From NCBI GenBank assembly GCA_007693835.1, contig RECW01000136.1, positions 1-55,563 on the forward strand: a stretch of DNA of 55,563 nucleotides, read 5' to 3'. The notes under the pieces are model-generated. The model was not told the origin of the DNA and did not search any database. It saw only the letters and a list, made by a program, of their open reading frames with translations. The translations under genes were made by a program, and so were the position numbers. Origin of the DNA: Paracoccaceae bacterium. GTDB lineage: Bacteria; Pseudomonadota; Alphaproteobacteria; Rhodobacterales; Rhodobacteraceae. Positions 1-8,857 of this stretch are shown one piece after another; the stretch's first letter is position 1; each line of letters opens with the position of its first letter.

Positions 1-43
1 AGAGAGCCCGTCGCGCCTCGGCGCGCCACGCCGTTTCGCCCGC

Positions 44-72
44 CCCGGCCCGCGCGCCGCGCGCGAGCCGGG
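44..72 (-). terminator. Possible hairpin terminator after the YceI gene
   Basis: Bases 44-56 pair with 60-72 over 12 base pairs with one C/A mismatch and a three-base loop. It sits just past the stop of the minus-strand YceI gene. No T-tract follows, so it is only a candidate. Confidence 0.35.
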
Positions 73-87
73 TTGACCATCCCGTCC

Positions 88-666
88 TCACTGCGGGCTG
101 ATCTCGAGATCGATCCGGATCGGGATGACCGCCGCGAAAGCCGGCAGGCCGAAGTCCATGCCGAAGTCGCCCCGCTGGATCTCTCCCGTCACGGTGAAGC
201 CGGCGATGGTCTGCGAGGCGTCGAAGGGCGACGGCCCGATCTTGTTCAGCGTCGCCTCGAAAACGACCTCGCGGGTCTGACCGATCATCGTCAGGTCGCC
301 GACGACCTCGGCGGTGTTGTCCCCGGTCTGGCGCACCTCGCGGCTGACGAAGGTGATTTCGGGATAGGTCGAGACGTTGAGGAAGTCGCCGCTGCGGATG
401 TGACGGTCGCGCGCCTCCCAGAAAGTGTCGACGCTGGCGGCGTCGATCACGACGGTGAGCTCCGTCGCCTCGATGTTCTCGGGGTCGAAGAGGATGTCCG
501 CATCGAACGTCCGGAACTGTCCGTGGACCATGGAGAAACCGAGGTGGTCCGCCGTGAAGGTGATGTGCGCGTGGCTCCTGTCGAGAACCCAGGGCTGGGC
601 CGCGATCGCAGGGGCGGCGAAGAGCGGCAGGGCGCAGGCGAGAGCGAACGCAGGCGAAAAGCGCAT
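88..666 (-). CDS. YceI family periplasmic protein
   Basis: The product (192 aa) is a secreted YceI-family protein. YceI proteins fold as an extended lipocalin-like beta barrel and bind long isoprenoid or other amphiphilic ligands. Residues 1-23 form a signal peptide ending in AIA-A. The mature part carries the family landmarks: an early D-R-S-H-A-H stretch, RDRHIRSGDFL near residue 85-95, LTMIGQTREV in the middle and GDFGMDFGLPA before the last strand. An upstream in-frame ATG exists, but ATG at 664-666 is preferred because a GGAGGAG ribosome site precedes it and the signal peptide then starts correctly. It is divergent from the N-formylglutamate amidohydrolase gene. The ligand is unknown. 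Confidence 0.9.
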   Translation of the reverse strand: MRFSPAFALACALPLFAAPAIAAQPWVLDRSHAHITFTADHLGFSMVHGQFRTFDADILFDPENIEATELTVVIDAASVDTFWEARDRHIRSGDFLNVSTYPEITFVSREVRQTGDNTAEVVGDLTMIGQTREVVFEATLNKIGPSPFDASQTIAGFTVTGEIQRGDFGMDFGLPAFAAVIPIRIDLEISPQ

Positions 667-743
667 GGGTGTCTCCTCCGGACGGTGTTTCGCTGCGAAA
701 GATGGCGCATCGGCGCCGCGCGGCAAAGCGCGGTCGCCGCGAA

Positions 744-773
744 CAGATTGTGATGCGTATCGGGGACAATCTG
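744..773. promoter_or_regulatory. Inverted repeat, candidate operator
   Basis: A perfect 8-base inverted repeat, CAGATTGT then ACAATCTG, is separated by 14 bases. It lies in the 218-base gap between the divergent YceI and amidohydrolase genes. The arm and spacer sizes fit a dimeric regulator. No known motif was recognised. Confidence 0.4.
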
Positions 774-884
774 CTTTCCGGCCATGCGTCGTTCAGAAAA
801 CTGCAAACATTAAAGCGCGGAGGGTGCGTCCGCCGCGACTTCTGAGGGGCTTGAGGCGCATGCGGCGCGCGGCTACGCAGGCGC

Positions 885-1658
885 ATGGTCCCGTTTCGTC
901 CTGTCGAGCGGGCGCGCCCTGACGGCGAGCCCTCGCTCCTCCTGCTCTGCGATCACGCGTCGAACGCGATCCCGCCGGATCTCGGCGACCTTGGCGTGAC
1001 GGAGGCGGACCGCGCGCGGCACATCGCGTGGGACGTCGGGGCGCGCGGGGTGACGCTAGCGCTGTCCGACGCCTTCGAAGCCCCGGCGGTGCTCGCCGGC
1101 TTCTCCCGCCTCGTGATCGATCCGAATCGCGGCGAGGACGATCCGACGCTGGTGATGAAGATTTACGACGGGACGGTGATTCCCGGTAACCGGGGCGCGG
1201 ATGCGGCGGAGGTGGCGCGCCGGCTCGCGCTCTGCCACAGGCCCTACCACGATGCGGTGACGGCGCAGATCGACCGGGCCGTCGCGCTCGGCGCGCCGCC
1301 GCGTCTGATTTCGATCCATTCCTACACGCCGCAATTGCGCGGCCGCGCACCGCGGCCGTGGCACGTGGGGGTTCTGTGGGATCAGGACGACCGCATCGCC
1401 GCGCCCCTCCTCGCGCGCCTGCGCGAGGAGGATGAACTCGTGGTCGGCGACAACGAACCGTATTCGGGGCGCCTGCCCGGCGACACCCTGTGGCGTCACG
1501 GCACGAGCCGCGGCCTGCCGCACGCGCTGATCGAAGTGCGCAACGATCTGATCGCCGACGCGGAAGGCCAGCGCGCCTGGGGGGCGCTGCTGGCGCGCTG
1601 CATCGCCGACGTGCTCGATCTCGAGATCTTCGAGATCGAAGAAGCGCCGAGGCGTTAA
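885..1658 (+). CDS. N-formylglutamate amidohydrolase family protein
   Basis: The product (257 aa) belongs to the FGase/HutG-like metal-dependent hydrolase family (PF05013), which removes formyl groups from N-formyl amino acids. Landmarks are CDHASN (residues 22-27), SRLVIDPN (74-81) and the HSYTP segment around residue 145, which likely hold metal- and substrate-binding positions. The length is typical for stand-alone members. No other histidine-degradation gene lies nearby, so a role in the hut pathway is not supported by context and the real substrate may be another N-formyl or N-acyl compound. The start ATG gives a full N-terminal domain. It is divergent from the YceI gene with a shared regulatory gap. 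Confidence 0.85.
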   Translation: MVPFRPVERARPDGEPSLLLLCDHASNAIPPDLGDLGVTEADRARHIAWDVGARGVTLALSDAFEAPAVLAGFSRLVIDPNRGEDDPTLVMKIYDGTVIPGNRGADAAEVARRLALCHRPYHDAVTAQIDRAVALGAPPRLISIHSYTPQLRGRAPRPWHVGVLWDQDDRIAAPLLARLREEDELVVGDNEPYSGRLPGDTLWRHGTSRGLPHALIEVRNDLIADAEGQRAWGALLARCIADVLDLEIFEIEEAPRR

Positions 1659-1753
1659 ACGCAATTTCAAGAAATTCGTCCTAGTTTGGCGGCGTCGGAC
1701 ACGTCTGCCGGCGCCTTTGAAGCAACCCTCGCTTTTCAGCAAAGAGATTGCTC

Positions 1754-1999
1754 GTGGACGATTTCGACAAGGGCGCGATCTCTCGCGACCAAGGCCCGCT
1801 TCACACCAATGTCGCAGCATGTCCCTTGCACATGACGCACGCCGACGTCCGCAAGCTTATTCAACTGGTGGACGAGCACGAGAATTTGCAGACCCTCATA
1901 CGTTTTCACACCGCTCTTGTCGTCATCAGCCATACGCTCAAGTGGCTCGCGGGCATCGCGGCCGCCATCGCCGTCTTGAAGGGACTGGACCTATGGTGA
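1754..1999 (+). CDS. Small single-pass membrane protein, unknown
   Basis: This product (81 aa) is not recognised. Residues 1-50 are charged and probably cytoplasmic; residues about 54-77 form one hydrophobic helix, and the chain ends GLDLW. The soluble part plus one C-terminal helix resembles small phage-type membrane proteins in outline only. GTG at 1754 is preferred over TTG at 1748, because AAAGAGA lies at the right distance from the GTG. The stop overlaps the next gene's start by 7 bases, so the three genes that follow one another here are probably translated together. Low certainty on function; moderate certainty that it is a gene, because of the overlap and helix. Confidence 0.6.
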   Translation: MDDFDKGAISRDQGPLHTNVAACPLHMTHADVRKLIQLVDEHENLQTLIRFHTALVVISHTLKWLAGIAAAIAVLKGLDLW

Positions 2000-2490
2000 A
2001 GGATCGCCGCAGCCTGCCGGCCAGGTGGTCGAACGAAATCCGCGCCGCGATCCTTGCGTTGCTTACAGCGGGGGCGGCGTTGCTGGTCGCTCCGGCCGAC
2101 TGGTTCCTGCGGGTCCACTCGATCCAGGTGGTGCAGACGGCGGATGGCTCCGCCATGGTGATCCAGGCGCGCACCGTCTGGCCGAAGGATGTGCTGCAGG
2201 TGCGGTGGGCGGCCTCCATCGAGACGATTCTCGTCGAGGACGACGGCGCCACCGTCGGGCGGCTGGTGTGCGCCGGGCACGGCGTCTCGACGATCCGCGA
2301 CACGCACTATGCGGTCGTCCGCATGCCGCTCGCCGACTGGGTCGGCGATCCGAACTGCGCGCCGCCTGTGGGCGAGCCGCACTTCGCAGAGGCGACGTGG
2401 CGCTTCTCGATCTTCGGCGTCACCAAGACCGCGTCGAAGCGATCGGCCGCGTTCACCCTCGCCACCCCAGCCGTAGGACTGAACCTTTGA
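1993..2490 (+). CDS. Membrane-anchored protein of unknown function, paralogue 1
   Basis: The product (165 aa) is not recognised. It has a short basic N-terminus, one hydrophobic segment at about 16-33, and a roughly 130-residue outer domain with two cysteines (93 and 122). It aligns with the next gene over its length: APADWFLRV matches APGEWFVRI directly after the helix, and ADWVGDPNC and ATWRFSIFG match RDWLGGAPC and TEWRFAVLG near the end. The two cysteines are kept in both, which suggests a disulfide in the periplasm. The start lies inside the end of the previous gene, and its TGA overlaps the next gene's TTG start. Confidence 0.65.
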   Translation: MVKDRRSLPARWSNEIRAAILALLTAGAALLVAPADWFLRVHSIQVVQTADGSAMVIQARTVWPKDVLQVRWAASIETILVEDDGATVGRLVCAGHGVSTIRDTHYAVVRMPLADWVGDPNCAPPVGEPHFAEATWRFSIFGVTKTASKRSAAFTLATPAVGLNL

Positions 2491-2987
2491 TCGGCCGCGA
2501 CGACTTCTACCGGCGCGCCCATAACGCGCGCGCCAGCGTCGCGATGCTGTGCGGCGGGTTGGCGGCCGCGCTGAGTTGCGGGACTGTCTTCTTCTTCGCT
2601 CCCGGCGAATGGTTCGTGAGAATCGACGATCTGCGCATCCTTCAGGGCGCGAGCGGCGACGTGCTGATCGTCGAGCAGCGGAGGATCGGGTCCGGCGACA
2701 ATCTGATCGTCGAGTGGACGAACGCCATCCACGAGACGCCCCGGCCCGGAGGCCGATCCACGGAGCCGAAGATGCGCTGCAGCGCGAGCGGCTCGTGGGC
2801 GGTCTCCGCCGACGCCGCAGCCGCGGGCTCCGCGGAATTCGCGCTGCGGGACTGGCTGGGCGGCGCGCCCTGCGCGATATCGGACGGCGGGACCTACATC
2901 GCCTCGACGGAATGGCGTTTCGCGGTGCTCGGCATGCCGAAGTCCGTGGCGCGCGCATCCGAGCCTGCGACGCTACCCCGTCGCTAG
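2487..2987 (+). CDS. Membrane-anchored protein of unknown function, paralogue 2
   Basis: The product (166 aa) is a diverged duplicate of the preceding gene. It has a hydrophobic segment at about 17-38, the conserved EWFVRI turn after it, and cysteines at 98 and 129 that match 93 and 122 of the partner. The only start that keeps the helix and fits the gap is TTG at 2487, which forms a TTGA overlap with the upstream stop; an AGGA lies about 9 bases before it. Same architecture and coupled translation suggest the two proteins form a pair or complex in the inner membrane. Function unknown. Confidence 0.6.
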   Translation: MIGRDDFYRRAHNARASVAMLCGGLAAALSCGTVFFFAPGEWFVRIDDLRILQGASGDVLIVEQRRIGSGDNLIVEWTNAIHETPRPGGRSTEPKMRCSASGSWAVSADAAAAGSAEFALRDWLGGAPCAISDGGTYIASTEWRFAVLGMPKSVARASEPATLPRR

Positions 2988-3010
2988 ACCCGCTCGGGCG
3001 ACGTTTTCCG

Positions 3011-3448
3011 TCACCGCAGAAGCTGCTCCGAATCGACGCGGCCGATGTTGCCGAACAGTTGCTGCATGATGGTGAGTTCGCGGCCGAAGGTCGGCGTGGT
3101 CCGGGTCACGAGGTTGATCACCCTGCCGTCCTCGATGCCGAACCGGTCGACGCGCTCGACCACGCCCAAGTCGTCGAACGCGACCATGACGACGGTGCGG
3201 TCGACGATGCGGGGTTCGTAGAAGGCGAAGCGCTCCACCCGACTGGCGACGTAGAACCACTCGTCGGAGTCGAAGGCGCCCGTCACCGACGGGTTGCCGA
3301 GGCGCCGGAAGACCGACTCGCGCGTGTCCAGCCCTGCGGTGATCTGGTCGAGTTCTTCGGCGGCTGGGGTGAAGCCGTGGATCGTGTAGGTCGGCGCGCA
3401 GGCCGAAGCGGCGATCATCACGGCTGCGGCGGCGACCAGGCTGCGCAT
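3011..3448 (-). CDS. bamE: BamE/SmpA/OmlA family outer membrane lipoprotein
   Basis: The product (145 aa) is a small lipoprotein of the SmpA/OmlA (BamE) family, an accessory part of the BAM machine that inserts beta-barrel proteins in the outer membrane. A signal peptide ends in an A-S-A-C lipobox with Cys17 as the lipid site; the -3 residue is Ala, which is less common. Typical family features follow: a short helix with GLDTRESVFRRLGNPS around 39-54, then strands with EWFYV and ERVDRF. A GGAGAGAG ribosome site precedes the ATG. It is divergent from yceD-rpmF-plsX, the usual neighbours of this gene in Rhodobacterales. Confidence 0.85.
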   Translation of the reverse strand: MRSLVAAAAVMIAASACAPTYTIHGFTPAAEELDQITAGLDTRESVFRRLGNPSVTGAFDSDEWFYVASRVERFAFYEPRIVDRTVVMVAFDDLGVVERVDRFGIEDGRVINLVTRTTPTFGRELTIMQQLFGNIGRVDSEQLLR

Positions 3449-3478
3449 CGGCGGCGGCTCTCTCCAAAGCGTCGTGTT

Positions 3479-3508
3479 TCCCTACCGCATCGCCTGTTGT
3501 AGTGACAA
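3479..3508 (-). promoter_or_regulatory. Candidate promoter for bamE
   Basis: On the minus strand, TTGTCA (3508-3503) and TAGGGA (3484-3479) are separated by 18 bases and end 31 bases before the bamE start. The -10 is a weak match. Confidence 0.3.
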
Positions 3509-3569
3509 CCGACGTCGACCGCGCAGTTCGGCGCGCCGAGACGCCGGCGGCGACGCAAGCGAGGTTGTC

Positions 3570-4127
3570 ATGTCGAGCGATCCCATCCGCCCGCCCGAAT
3601 TCTCGCGGACCATCGCCACGGAGGCGTTGCGCGACAGGGGCGGCGGCGCCCTCAGCGCCGAAGCGACCGACGCCGAGCGGGCGGCGCTGGCGGCCCGTTA
3701 CGGCGTGCCGGCCGTTCTGGATCTCAGCGTCGACGCCACGGCCGACCCCTGGGGGCCCGGCGGGTGGCGCGTTTCGGGGCGCGCGCGCGCGCGGCTCACG
3801 CAGACATGCGTCGTCTCGCTCGAGCCGGTCGACACCGAGGTCGACGAGGGTTTCGTGCGCTTCTTCGCGCCCGGACGGCGCATCGAGGAGGCGCGCGACC
3901 TGCTGGATGAGGACGCCGAAGAAGAGCCCGAAGTCCTCGGCCCCGCGATAGACGTGGGGGAGATCGCCGCAGAGGCCGTCGCCCTGGGAATCGACCCCTA
4001 CCCGCGCCGCCCCGACGCCAGCTTCGACGGCGCCGTGCACGGCCCGCCGGGCGCCGAACCGCTGACGGACGAGGCCGCCCGCCCTTTCGCACGGCTTTCC
4101 GCGCTCAAGAGGCGCGGCGACGCGTGA
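3570..4127 (+). CDS. YceD (DUF177) family protein
   Basis: The product (185 aa) belongs to the DUF177/YceD family, nearly always encoded just upstream of rpmF and implicated in 23S rRNA or large-subunit maturation. ATG at 3570 is chosen over an upstream in-frame ATG because GAGG lies 5 bases before it and the protein then begins at the family-typical [11 protein letters not shown]. The centre holds the conserved [19 protein letters not shown] segment (about residues 80-98); an acidic patch, [13 protein letters not shown], follows. It opens the rpmF-plsX-fabH run. Confidence 0.88.
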   Translation: MSSDPIRPPEFSRTIATEALRDRGGGALSAEATDAERAALAARYGVPAVLDLSVDATADPWGPGGWRVSGRARARLTQTCVVSLEPVDTEVDEGFVRFFAPGRRIEEARDLLDEDAEEEPEVLGPAIDVGEIAAEAVALGIDPYPRRPDASFDGAVHGPPGAEPLTDEAARPFARLSALKRRGDA

Positions 4128-4288
4128 CCGGCGCCGCCTCGGCGCTTCTGGGCCTTGCGGCGGCCGCGTTCCGCGGATATGCCACCCGCTCACGGCGGGC
4201 GTCGGCGCGGGCCGGACGACTTCGGCTCGTCGGTCGGTCGGCGTGCGTCGCGCCGCCCCTCGCTCGCGCGCCTGCTGGAGATTGCGCC

Positions 4289-4495
4289 ATGGCTGTTCAA
4301 CAGAACCGGAAAACGCGTTCGAAGCGCGACATGCGGCGCTCGCATGACGCTTTGGTCGCGGCCAACCCGAACGAGTGCCCGAACTGCGGCGAGCTGAAGC
4401 GCCCGCACCACGTGTGCGGGGCCTGCGGCTGGTACGACAGCCGGGAAGTCGTCTCGATGGTCGAGGAAGTCGACCTCGACGACGAAGCCGCCTGA
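4289..4495 (+). CDS. rpmF: Ribosomal protein bL32
   Basis: The product (68 aa) is large-subunit protein bL32, located near the peptide exit region. It begins [20 protein letters not shown], the basic tail typical of bL32, and has a zinc ribbon with CPNC and CGAC cysteine pairs, so this is the zinc-binding form. An acidic C-terminus follows. A 161-base gap separates it from yceD, with no convincing gene in it. It precedes plsX by 22 bases, which ties ribosome and lipid synthesis expression as in many bacteria. Confidence 0.97.
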   Translation: MAVQQNRKTRSKRDMRRSHDALVAANPNECPNCGELKRPHHVCGACGWYDSREVVSMVEEVDLDDEAA

Positions 4496-4517
4496 CCCGT
4501 TCCGCCGCCTGCGCGCG

Positions 4518-5615
4518 ATGACTGTTCCCCCGTCGACAGGGCGCCTGACCATCGCCGTCGACGCCATGGGGGGCGACCACGGACCCGCTTGCGTCGTGGC
4601 CGCTCTCGAGAAGGCGGCGCGGGACGGCGACGAGGCGCGCTTCCTGCTCCATGGACCCGAGGCGGAGCTTGAGCCGTTGTTGGCCCGCCGCCGCGCCCTC
4701 TCAGAGCGCGTGGAGGTGGTGGACGCGCCGCGCGTGGTGTCGATGGACGACAAGCCCTCCGCGGCCGTGCGCACGGCGGAAGGCACGAGCATGTGGGCCG
4801 CGTTGTCCAGCGTCGCGACCGGAGCCGCGCAGGCTGCGGTGTCGTGCGGCAACACCGGCGCGCTGATGGTCATGGCGATGCTTCGGCTGCGCAAGGCCGA
4901 AGGCGTCGACCGCCCCGCCATCGCGGTGTTCTGGCCGTCGCGCGCCAGGGCGGGCTTCTCGATCGCGCTCGACATGGGCGCCGACCTCAAGGCGGACCCG
5001 ACGAATCTCGCGCAATACGCGGTGATGGGCGCCGAGTACGCGCGCGTCGGTCTTGATCTGGCGCGTCCACGCGTCGGTCTGCTCAATGTCGGCGTGGAGG
5101 AGATGAAGGGCCGCGCCGAACTGCGCGCCGCGCGCGACCTGATCGCCGCGGCGGCGACGCCCGGCGATTTCGACTGGCGCGGCTTCGTCGAGGGCGGAGA
5201 CCTTTTCGGCGACAGCGTCGATGTGATCGTCACGGACGGCTTCACAGGCAACGTCGCGCTGAAGACCGCCGAGGGCGCGGCGGCCTTCATCGGCGACCAG
5301 ATGCGGGCGGCCTTCCGCCACTCCCTGCTCTCGCGCCTCGCCGCCGTAGCGGCGATGGGAACCTTCAGCCGCCTGAAAAAGCGCATTGATCCCCGCCGGG
5401 TCAACGGCGGCGTGTTCCTCGGCCTGAACGGCGTGGTCGTGAAGAGCCATGGCGGGGCCGATGCGACGGGCGTGGCCGCGGCCATACGGCTCGCGACGCG
5501 CATGGGCCGCACGGGTTTCGCCGAGCGCGTGGCCCAGCGCGTCGCGCTGCTCGCCACAGACGGCGCAGTCAGCACAGCCGCCGCCGAACCAGAACGAAAG
5601 GCCCTGGCGCAATGA
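4518..5615 (+). CDS. plsX: Phosphate acyltransferase PlsX
   Basis: PlsX (365 aa) converts acyl-ACP and phosphate to acyl-phosphate, the donor used by PlsY in the first step of phospholipid synthesis; it is a peripheral membrane enzyme. The N-terminus has the hallmark [12 protein letters not shown] (about 12-23), followed by [13 protein letters not shown] and SCGNTGALM. Further hallmarks are NVGVEEMKG and the late [16 protein letters not shown] stretch. Length is usual. It overlaps fabH by ATGA, so translation is coupled. Confidence 0.97.
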   Translation: MTVPPSTGRLTIAVDAMGGDHGPACVVAALEKAARDGDEARFLLHGPEAELEPLLARRRALSERVEVVDAPRVVSMDDKPSAAVRTAEGTSMWAALSSVATGAAQAAVSCGNTGALMVMAMLRLRKAEGVDRPAIAVFWPSRARAGFSIALDMGADLKADPTNLAQYAVMGAEYARVGLDLARPRVGLLNVGVEEMKGRAELRAARDLIAAAATPGDFDWRGFVEGGDLFGDSVDVIVTDGFTGNVALKTAEGAAAFIGDQMRAAFRHSLLSRLAAVAAMGTFSRLKKRIDPRRVNGGVFLGLNGVVVKSHGGADATGVAAAIRLATRMGRTGFAERVAQRVALLATDGAVSTAAAEPERKALAQ

Positions 5616-6586
5616 GCGTTCTGCGCGCGGCGCCGCTTGGATGCGGCGCCTATCTCCCCGAACGCGTCGTCGAGAACGCCGCGTTCGCGCAGCGCCTCGA
5701 CACATCCGACGAATGGATCGTCGCGCGCACCGGGATCCGTCGGCGCCATTTCGCGGCCGAGGGCGAACTCACCTCCGATCTCGCCATCGCCGCAGCCCGA
5801 CGGGCGCTCGCCGACGCCGGGATCGAGGGGTCGGCGGTGGACGCCATCATCCTCGCCACGTCGACGCCGGACCACACGTTCCCGTCGACGGCCACCAAGG
5901 TTCAGCACGCGCTCGGCGCCGGCGGGTTCGCCTTCGACATCCAGGCGGTCTGCGCCGGCTTCGTGTTCGCCCTCGCCACCGCCGACGCGCTGATCCGCGG
6001 CGGCCAGGCGCGCACGGTTCTGGTGATCGGCGCCGAGACCTTTTCGCGCATCCTCGACTGGGAGGATCGCGGCACCTGCGTGCTGTTCGGCGACGGGGCC
6101 GGCGCGCTGGTGCTCACAGCGACCTTCGGCGACGGCGGCCCGCAGGACCGCGGCGTGCTCGCCACCTGCCTGCACTCGGAGGGCGCGCACCGCGACATCC
6201 TCCATGTCGACGGCGGGCCGTCGTCGACGCAGACCACCGGAAAGCTGCGCATGATGGGCCGTGAGGTCTTCAAGCACGCCGTTCACAAGCTCGCCGAAGT
6301 GGCCGAGGAGACGATGGCGAAAGCCGACGTCCGCCCCGAAGACATCGACTGGGTGGTGCCGCACCAGGCGAACATCCGCATCATCGAGTCGACCGCGAAG
6401 CGCGCCGGCGTGGCGATGGAGAAGGTGATCGTCACCGTCGAGGACCACGGGAACACCTCCGCCGCCTCCATTCCGCTCGCGCTGTCGCGGGCGGTCGGCG
6501 ACGGCCGCATCCGGCGCGGCGATCTCCTGCTGATGGAGGCGATCGGCGGCGGGCTGGCGTGGGGCGGCGCGATCCTGCGCTGGTGA
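5612..6586 (+). CDS. fabH: 3-oxoacyl-ACP synthase III
   Basis: FabH (324 aa) joins acetyl-CoA and malonyl-ACP to start fatty-acid chains. The catalytic triad is visible: Cys114 in QAVCAGF, His251 in VPHQANIR and Asn281 in DHGNTSAAS. The N-terminal [14 protein letters not shown] segment is also standard. The start ATG sits in the ATGA overlap with plsX. A 100-base gap with a likely promoter follows before ihfA, so ihfA may be transcribed independently. Confidence 0.97.
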   Translation: MSVLRAAPLGCGAYLPERVVENAAFAQRLDTSDEWIVARTGIRRRHFAAEGELTSDLAIAAARRALADAGIEGSAVDAIILATSTPDHTFPSTATKVQHALGAGGFAFDIQAVCAGFVFALATADALIRGGQARTVLVIGAETFSRILDWEDRGTCVLFGDGAGALVLTATFGDGGPQDRGVLATCLHSEGAHRDILHVDGGPSSTQTTGKLRMMGREVFKHAVHKLAEVAEETMAKADVRPEDIDWVVPHQANIRIIESTAKRAGVAMEKVIVTVEDHGNTSAASIPLALSRAVGDGRIRRGDLLLMEAIGGGLAWGGAILRW

Positions 6587-6629
6587 CAGCCGCGCCGCCG
6601 CTTGTGCAACGCCGCACAACCCATTGACA

Positions 6630-6658
6630 TTGACATGCTTTCCGGCGGCGCGCATCCT
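6630..6658 (+). promoter_or_regulatory. Candidate ihfA promoter with tandem TTGACA
   Basis: Two TTGACA boxes lie end to end at 6624-6629 and 6630-6635. The second is 17 bases from CATCCT (6653-6658), giving a start point about 20 bases before the ihfA ATG. The -35 is a perfect match; the -10 is weak, as is common in GC-rich alphaproteobacteria. Confidence 0.5.
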
Positions 6659-6686
6659 TTCCCGATAAGGGGCGGGAGGATGAATC

Positions 6687-6989
6687 ATGAGCGGCAAGAC
6701 GTTGACGCGCGCCGATCTGTCGGAGGCCGTGTATCGGGAGGTGGGGCTGTCGCGCAACGAGAGCGCGACGCTCGTCGAGAGCATCCTGCGCCACGTCTCC
6801 GACGCGCTGGTCGCAGGCGAGACGGTGAAGATATCGTCGTTCGGCACCTTCAGCGTGCGCGAGAAGGGCGAACGGATCGGCCGCAACCCCAAGACCGGCG
6901 AGGAAGTGCCGATCGAACCCAGGCGAGTCCTGGTGTTCCGCGCCTCCCACATCCTCAAGGACCGGATGAACGAGGAGGTTGACGCGTGA
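6687..6989 (+). CDS. ihfA: Integration host factor subunit alpha
   Basis: The product (100 aa) is a HU/IHF family DNA-bending protein. The beta-arm tip [11 protein letters not shown] (about residues 64-74) and preceding [13 protein letters not shown] are typical, and the N-terminal [13 protein letters not shown] is IHF-alpha-like. It would pair with IHF-beta encoded elsewhere. It has its own likely promoter and couples to merR by a GTGA overlap. Confidence 0.95.
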   Translation: MSGKTLTRADLSEAVYREVGLSRNESATLVESILRHVSDALVAGETVKISSFGTFSVREKGERIGRNPKTGEEVPIEPRRVLVFRASHILKDRMNEEVDA

Positions 6990-7468
6990 AGCCAGCCGAC
7001 GCCGCGAGCGCCGCCGAGGACGGAATCGAGCAGGTTCGCGAAAAATCCGCCCAGGCTTTCCGCACCATCTCGGAGGTGTCGGAGGAACTCGACACGCCGG
7101 CGCACGTATTGCGGTTCTGGGAGAGCAAGTTCCATCAGGTGAACCCGCTGAAGCGCGGCGGCGGGCGGCGCTACTACAGGCCGGCGGACGTGGCCCTGCT
7201 GCGCGGAATCCGGGCGCTGCTTTACGATGACGGATTGACGATCAAGGGGCTTCAGAAGGTTTTCCGAGAGCGCGGGGTGAAATACGTCGTCGCCGTGGGC
7301 GCCGGCGCCGAACCGGCGCCGCCGCGCCAGACCGCCCAGACCGATCTGTTCGACCCGCCCGCGCCCGAAGAGCCGGACGCCGACAGCACCGCGTCGGCGC
7401 CGGTCGACCACCTCGCCCCGGTGATCGCTCGGCTCGAGGCGCTTCGGGACAGGCTGCGCGCCGCCTAG
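6986..7468 (+). CDS. MerR family transcriptional regulator
   Basis: The product (160 aa) has an N-terminal MerR-type winged helix at about 25-95 ([20 protein letters not shown], then [12 protein letters not shown]). The usual long coiled-coil and metal-binding cysteines are absent. The C-terminal third is low-complexity and acidic/proline-rich. The start is GTG, overlapping the ihfA stop. This ihfA-merR pair is conserved in Rhodobacterales, but the regulator's targets are not known to me. Confidence 0.88.
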   Translation: MKPADAASAAEDGIEQVREKSAQAFRTISEVSEELDTPAHVLRFWESKFHQVNPLKRGGGRRYYRPADVALLRGIRALLYDDGLTIKGLQKVFRERGVKYVVAVGAGAEPAPPRQTAQTDLFDPPAPEEPDADSTASAPVDHLAPVIARLEALRDRLRAA

Positions 7469-7899
7469 ACGAGAAGCGGCGCGACGGCGTCCCTTATCGT
7501 AGCCGGGGCCTTGACCGGGCGCTGCGTGGCGCGGTCGACGTAGACGTGGATGAAGTGGCCCTGGGCGGCGGTCGTGTCGTCGTCGTTGCGGAACAGGCCG
7601 ATCTCATACCGCACCGAGCTTTCGCCGATCCGCCCGACGCGCAGCCCCGCCGTCACCACGTCCGGAAACGCGAGAGAGGCGAAAAAGACGCAACGCGTCT
7701 CGACCACGAGGCCCACGACCGCGCTTCTCGCGATGTCGAGGGCGCCTTGCTCGATCAGGTGCTGGTTCACCGCCGTGTCGAAGAATGAATAGTACACCAC
7801 GTTGTTGACGTGGCCGTAGACGTCGTTGTCCATCCAGCGCGTCGGCATCGCGCGGAAGGCGCGGTAGGCGGCGCGCGTCTCCGGCGTCGGCCGGCTCAA
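7465..7899 (-). CDS. Acyl-CoA thioesterase, hotdog fold
   Basis: The product (144 aa) is a 4-hydroxybenzoyl-CoA thioesterase-like hotdog enzyme. The signature [20 protein letters not shown], with the active-site Asp in the D-x-Y-G-H-V-N-N motif, is intact. I place the start at TTG 7899, which forms a TTGA overlap with the hemF stop and gives an N-terminus ([14 protein letters not shown]) that fits relatives; GTG at 7905 is the alternative. The physiological acyl-CoA is unknown. It is the last gene after hemF and is convergent with merR, which it overlaps by 4 bases at the 3' end. Confidence 0.88.
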   Translation of the reverse strand: MSRPTPETRAAYRAFRAMPTRWMDNDVYGHVNNVVYYSFFDTAVNQHLIEQGALDIARSAVVGLVVETRCVFFASLAFPDVVTAGLRVGRIGESSVRYEIGLFRNDDDTTAAQGHFIHVYVDRATQRPVKAPATIRDAVAPLLV

Positions 7900-8786
7900 G
7901 GCCACTTGGCCTCGGGCGGCAGGCTCATCAGCACCGCTTCGGGGTTGTGGCCGGTCTGGAGGCCGAACTGGGTGCCGCGGTCGTAGACGAGGTTGAACTC
8001 GGCGTAGCGGCCGCGCTTGACCAGCTGCCACTCGCGGTCCTCCGCCGTCCAGCTCTCGCCCATGCGCTTTTCGGTGAGCGGCACGAAGGCGTCGAGGAAG
8101 GCGCGGCCGACGTCCTGGGTGAAGGCGAAGTCGGCCTCCCAGTCTCCGGTGCAGAGGTCGTCGTAGAAGATGCCGCCGACGCCGCGCGGCTCGTTCCAGT
8201 GGCGGATCATGAAGTAGTCATCCGCCCACGCCTTGAACTTCGGATAGTAGGCCGGGTCGTGGCGATCGCAGGCGGCGCGCAGCGTGTCGTGGAAGAACGC
8301 CGTGTCCTCCGGAACTTCGACCATCGGGTTGAGGTCCGAGCCGCCGCCGAACCACCAGCCGCGCGGCGTCCAGAACATCCGCGTGTTCATGTGGACCGCC
8401 GGCGTCTTGGGCGAGCGCATGTGCGCGACCAGAGAGATGCCCGACGCCCAGAAGCGCGGATCGTCGGCCAGCCCTTCAAGTTCATGGCGCGCCGTCAGGC
8501 TGCGCTGCGCCTGCGGCCCCAGCACGCCGTAGACCGCCGACACGTTGACGCCCACCTTCTCGAACACGCGGCCGCCGCGCATCACGCTCATCACGCCGCC
8601 GCCCTGGTCGCCCTCGCCTTCGCCGGCGCGGCGGGTCTCCTTGCGCTCGAAGCGGCCGGCGGGCAGGTGCGCGTGGGGGCCGGTCTCCTGCATGTCCTCA
8701 AGGCGCTCGAAGGCCGCGCAGATCGCGTCGCGCAGTTCGGAGAACCACGCCGCGGCGCGCGCCTTGCGTTCGGTGAAGTCTTCCAT
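7896..8786 (-). CDS. hemF: Oxygen-dependent coproporphyrinogen III oxidase
   Basis: HemF (296 aa) decarboxylates coproporphyrinogen III to protoporphyrinogen IX with O2 in heme and bacteriochlorophyll synthesis. Recognisable blocks are [27 protein letters not shown] and, near the end, [13 protein letters not shown] and [17 protein letters not shown] at 8784-8786 is chosen because of the GGAAGGGG site upstream and the typical start MEDF-x4-ARAAAWF; a longer in-frame start would add a proline-rich tail. It is followed by the thioesterase gene in a TTGA overlap. Confidence 0.96.
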   Translation of the reverse strand: MEDFTERKARAAAWFSELRDAICAAFERLEDMQETGPHAHLPAGRFERKETRRAGEGEGDQGGGVMSVMRGGRVFEKVGVNVSAVYGVLGPQAQRSLTARHELEGLADDPRFWASGISLVAHMRSPKTPAVHMNTRMFWTPRGWWFGGGSDLNPMVEVPEDTAFFHDTLRAACDRHDPAYYPKFKAWADDYFMIRHWNEPRGVGGIFYDDLCTGDWEADFAFTQDVGRAFLDAFVPLTEKRMGESWTAEDREWQLVKRGRYAEFNLVYDRGTQFGLQTGHNPEAVLMSLPPEAKWP

Positions 8787-8857
8787 CGTCGGCCCCTTCC
8801 GCTTTGGCGGATTTATCCGGCGCGGACCGCGCGGCGGCAAGGCCGACGGGGGGCGAC

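Noticed and set aside
1754-2987. Intact prophage or lysis cassette
   Set aside because: No endolysin, integrase, terminase or structural gene lies next to these small membrane genes.
4190-7411. Long minus-strand open frame across rpmF-plsX-fabH-ihfA
   Set aside because: It runs antisense to four recognised genes and shows only low-complexity Arg/Ala text.
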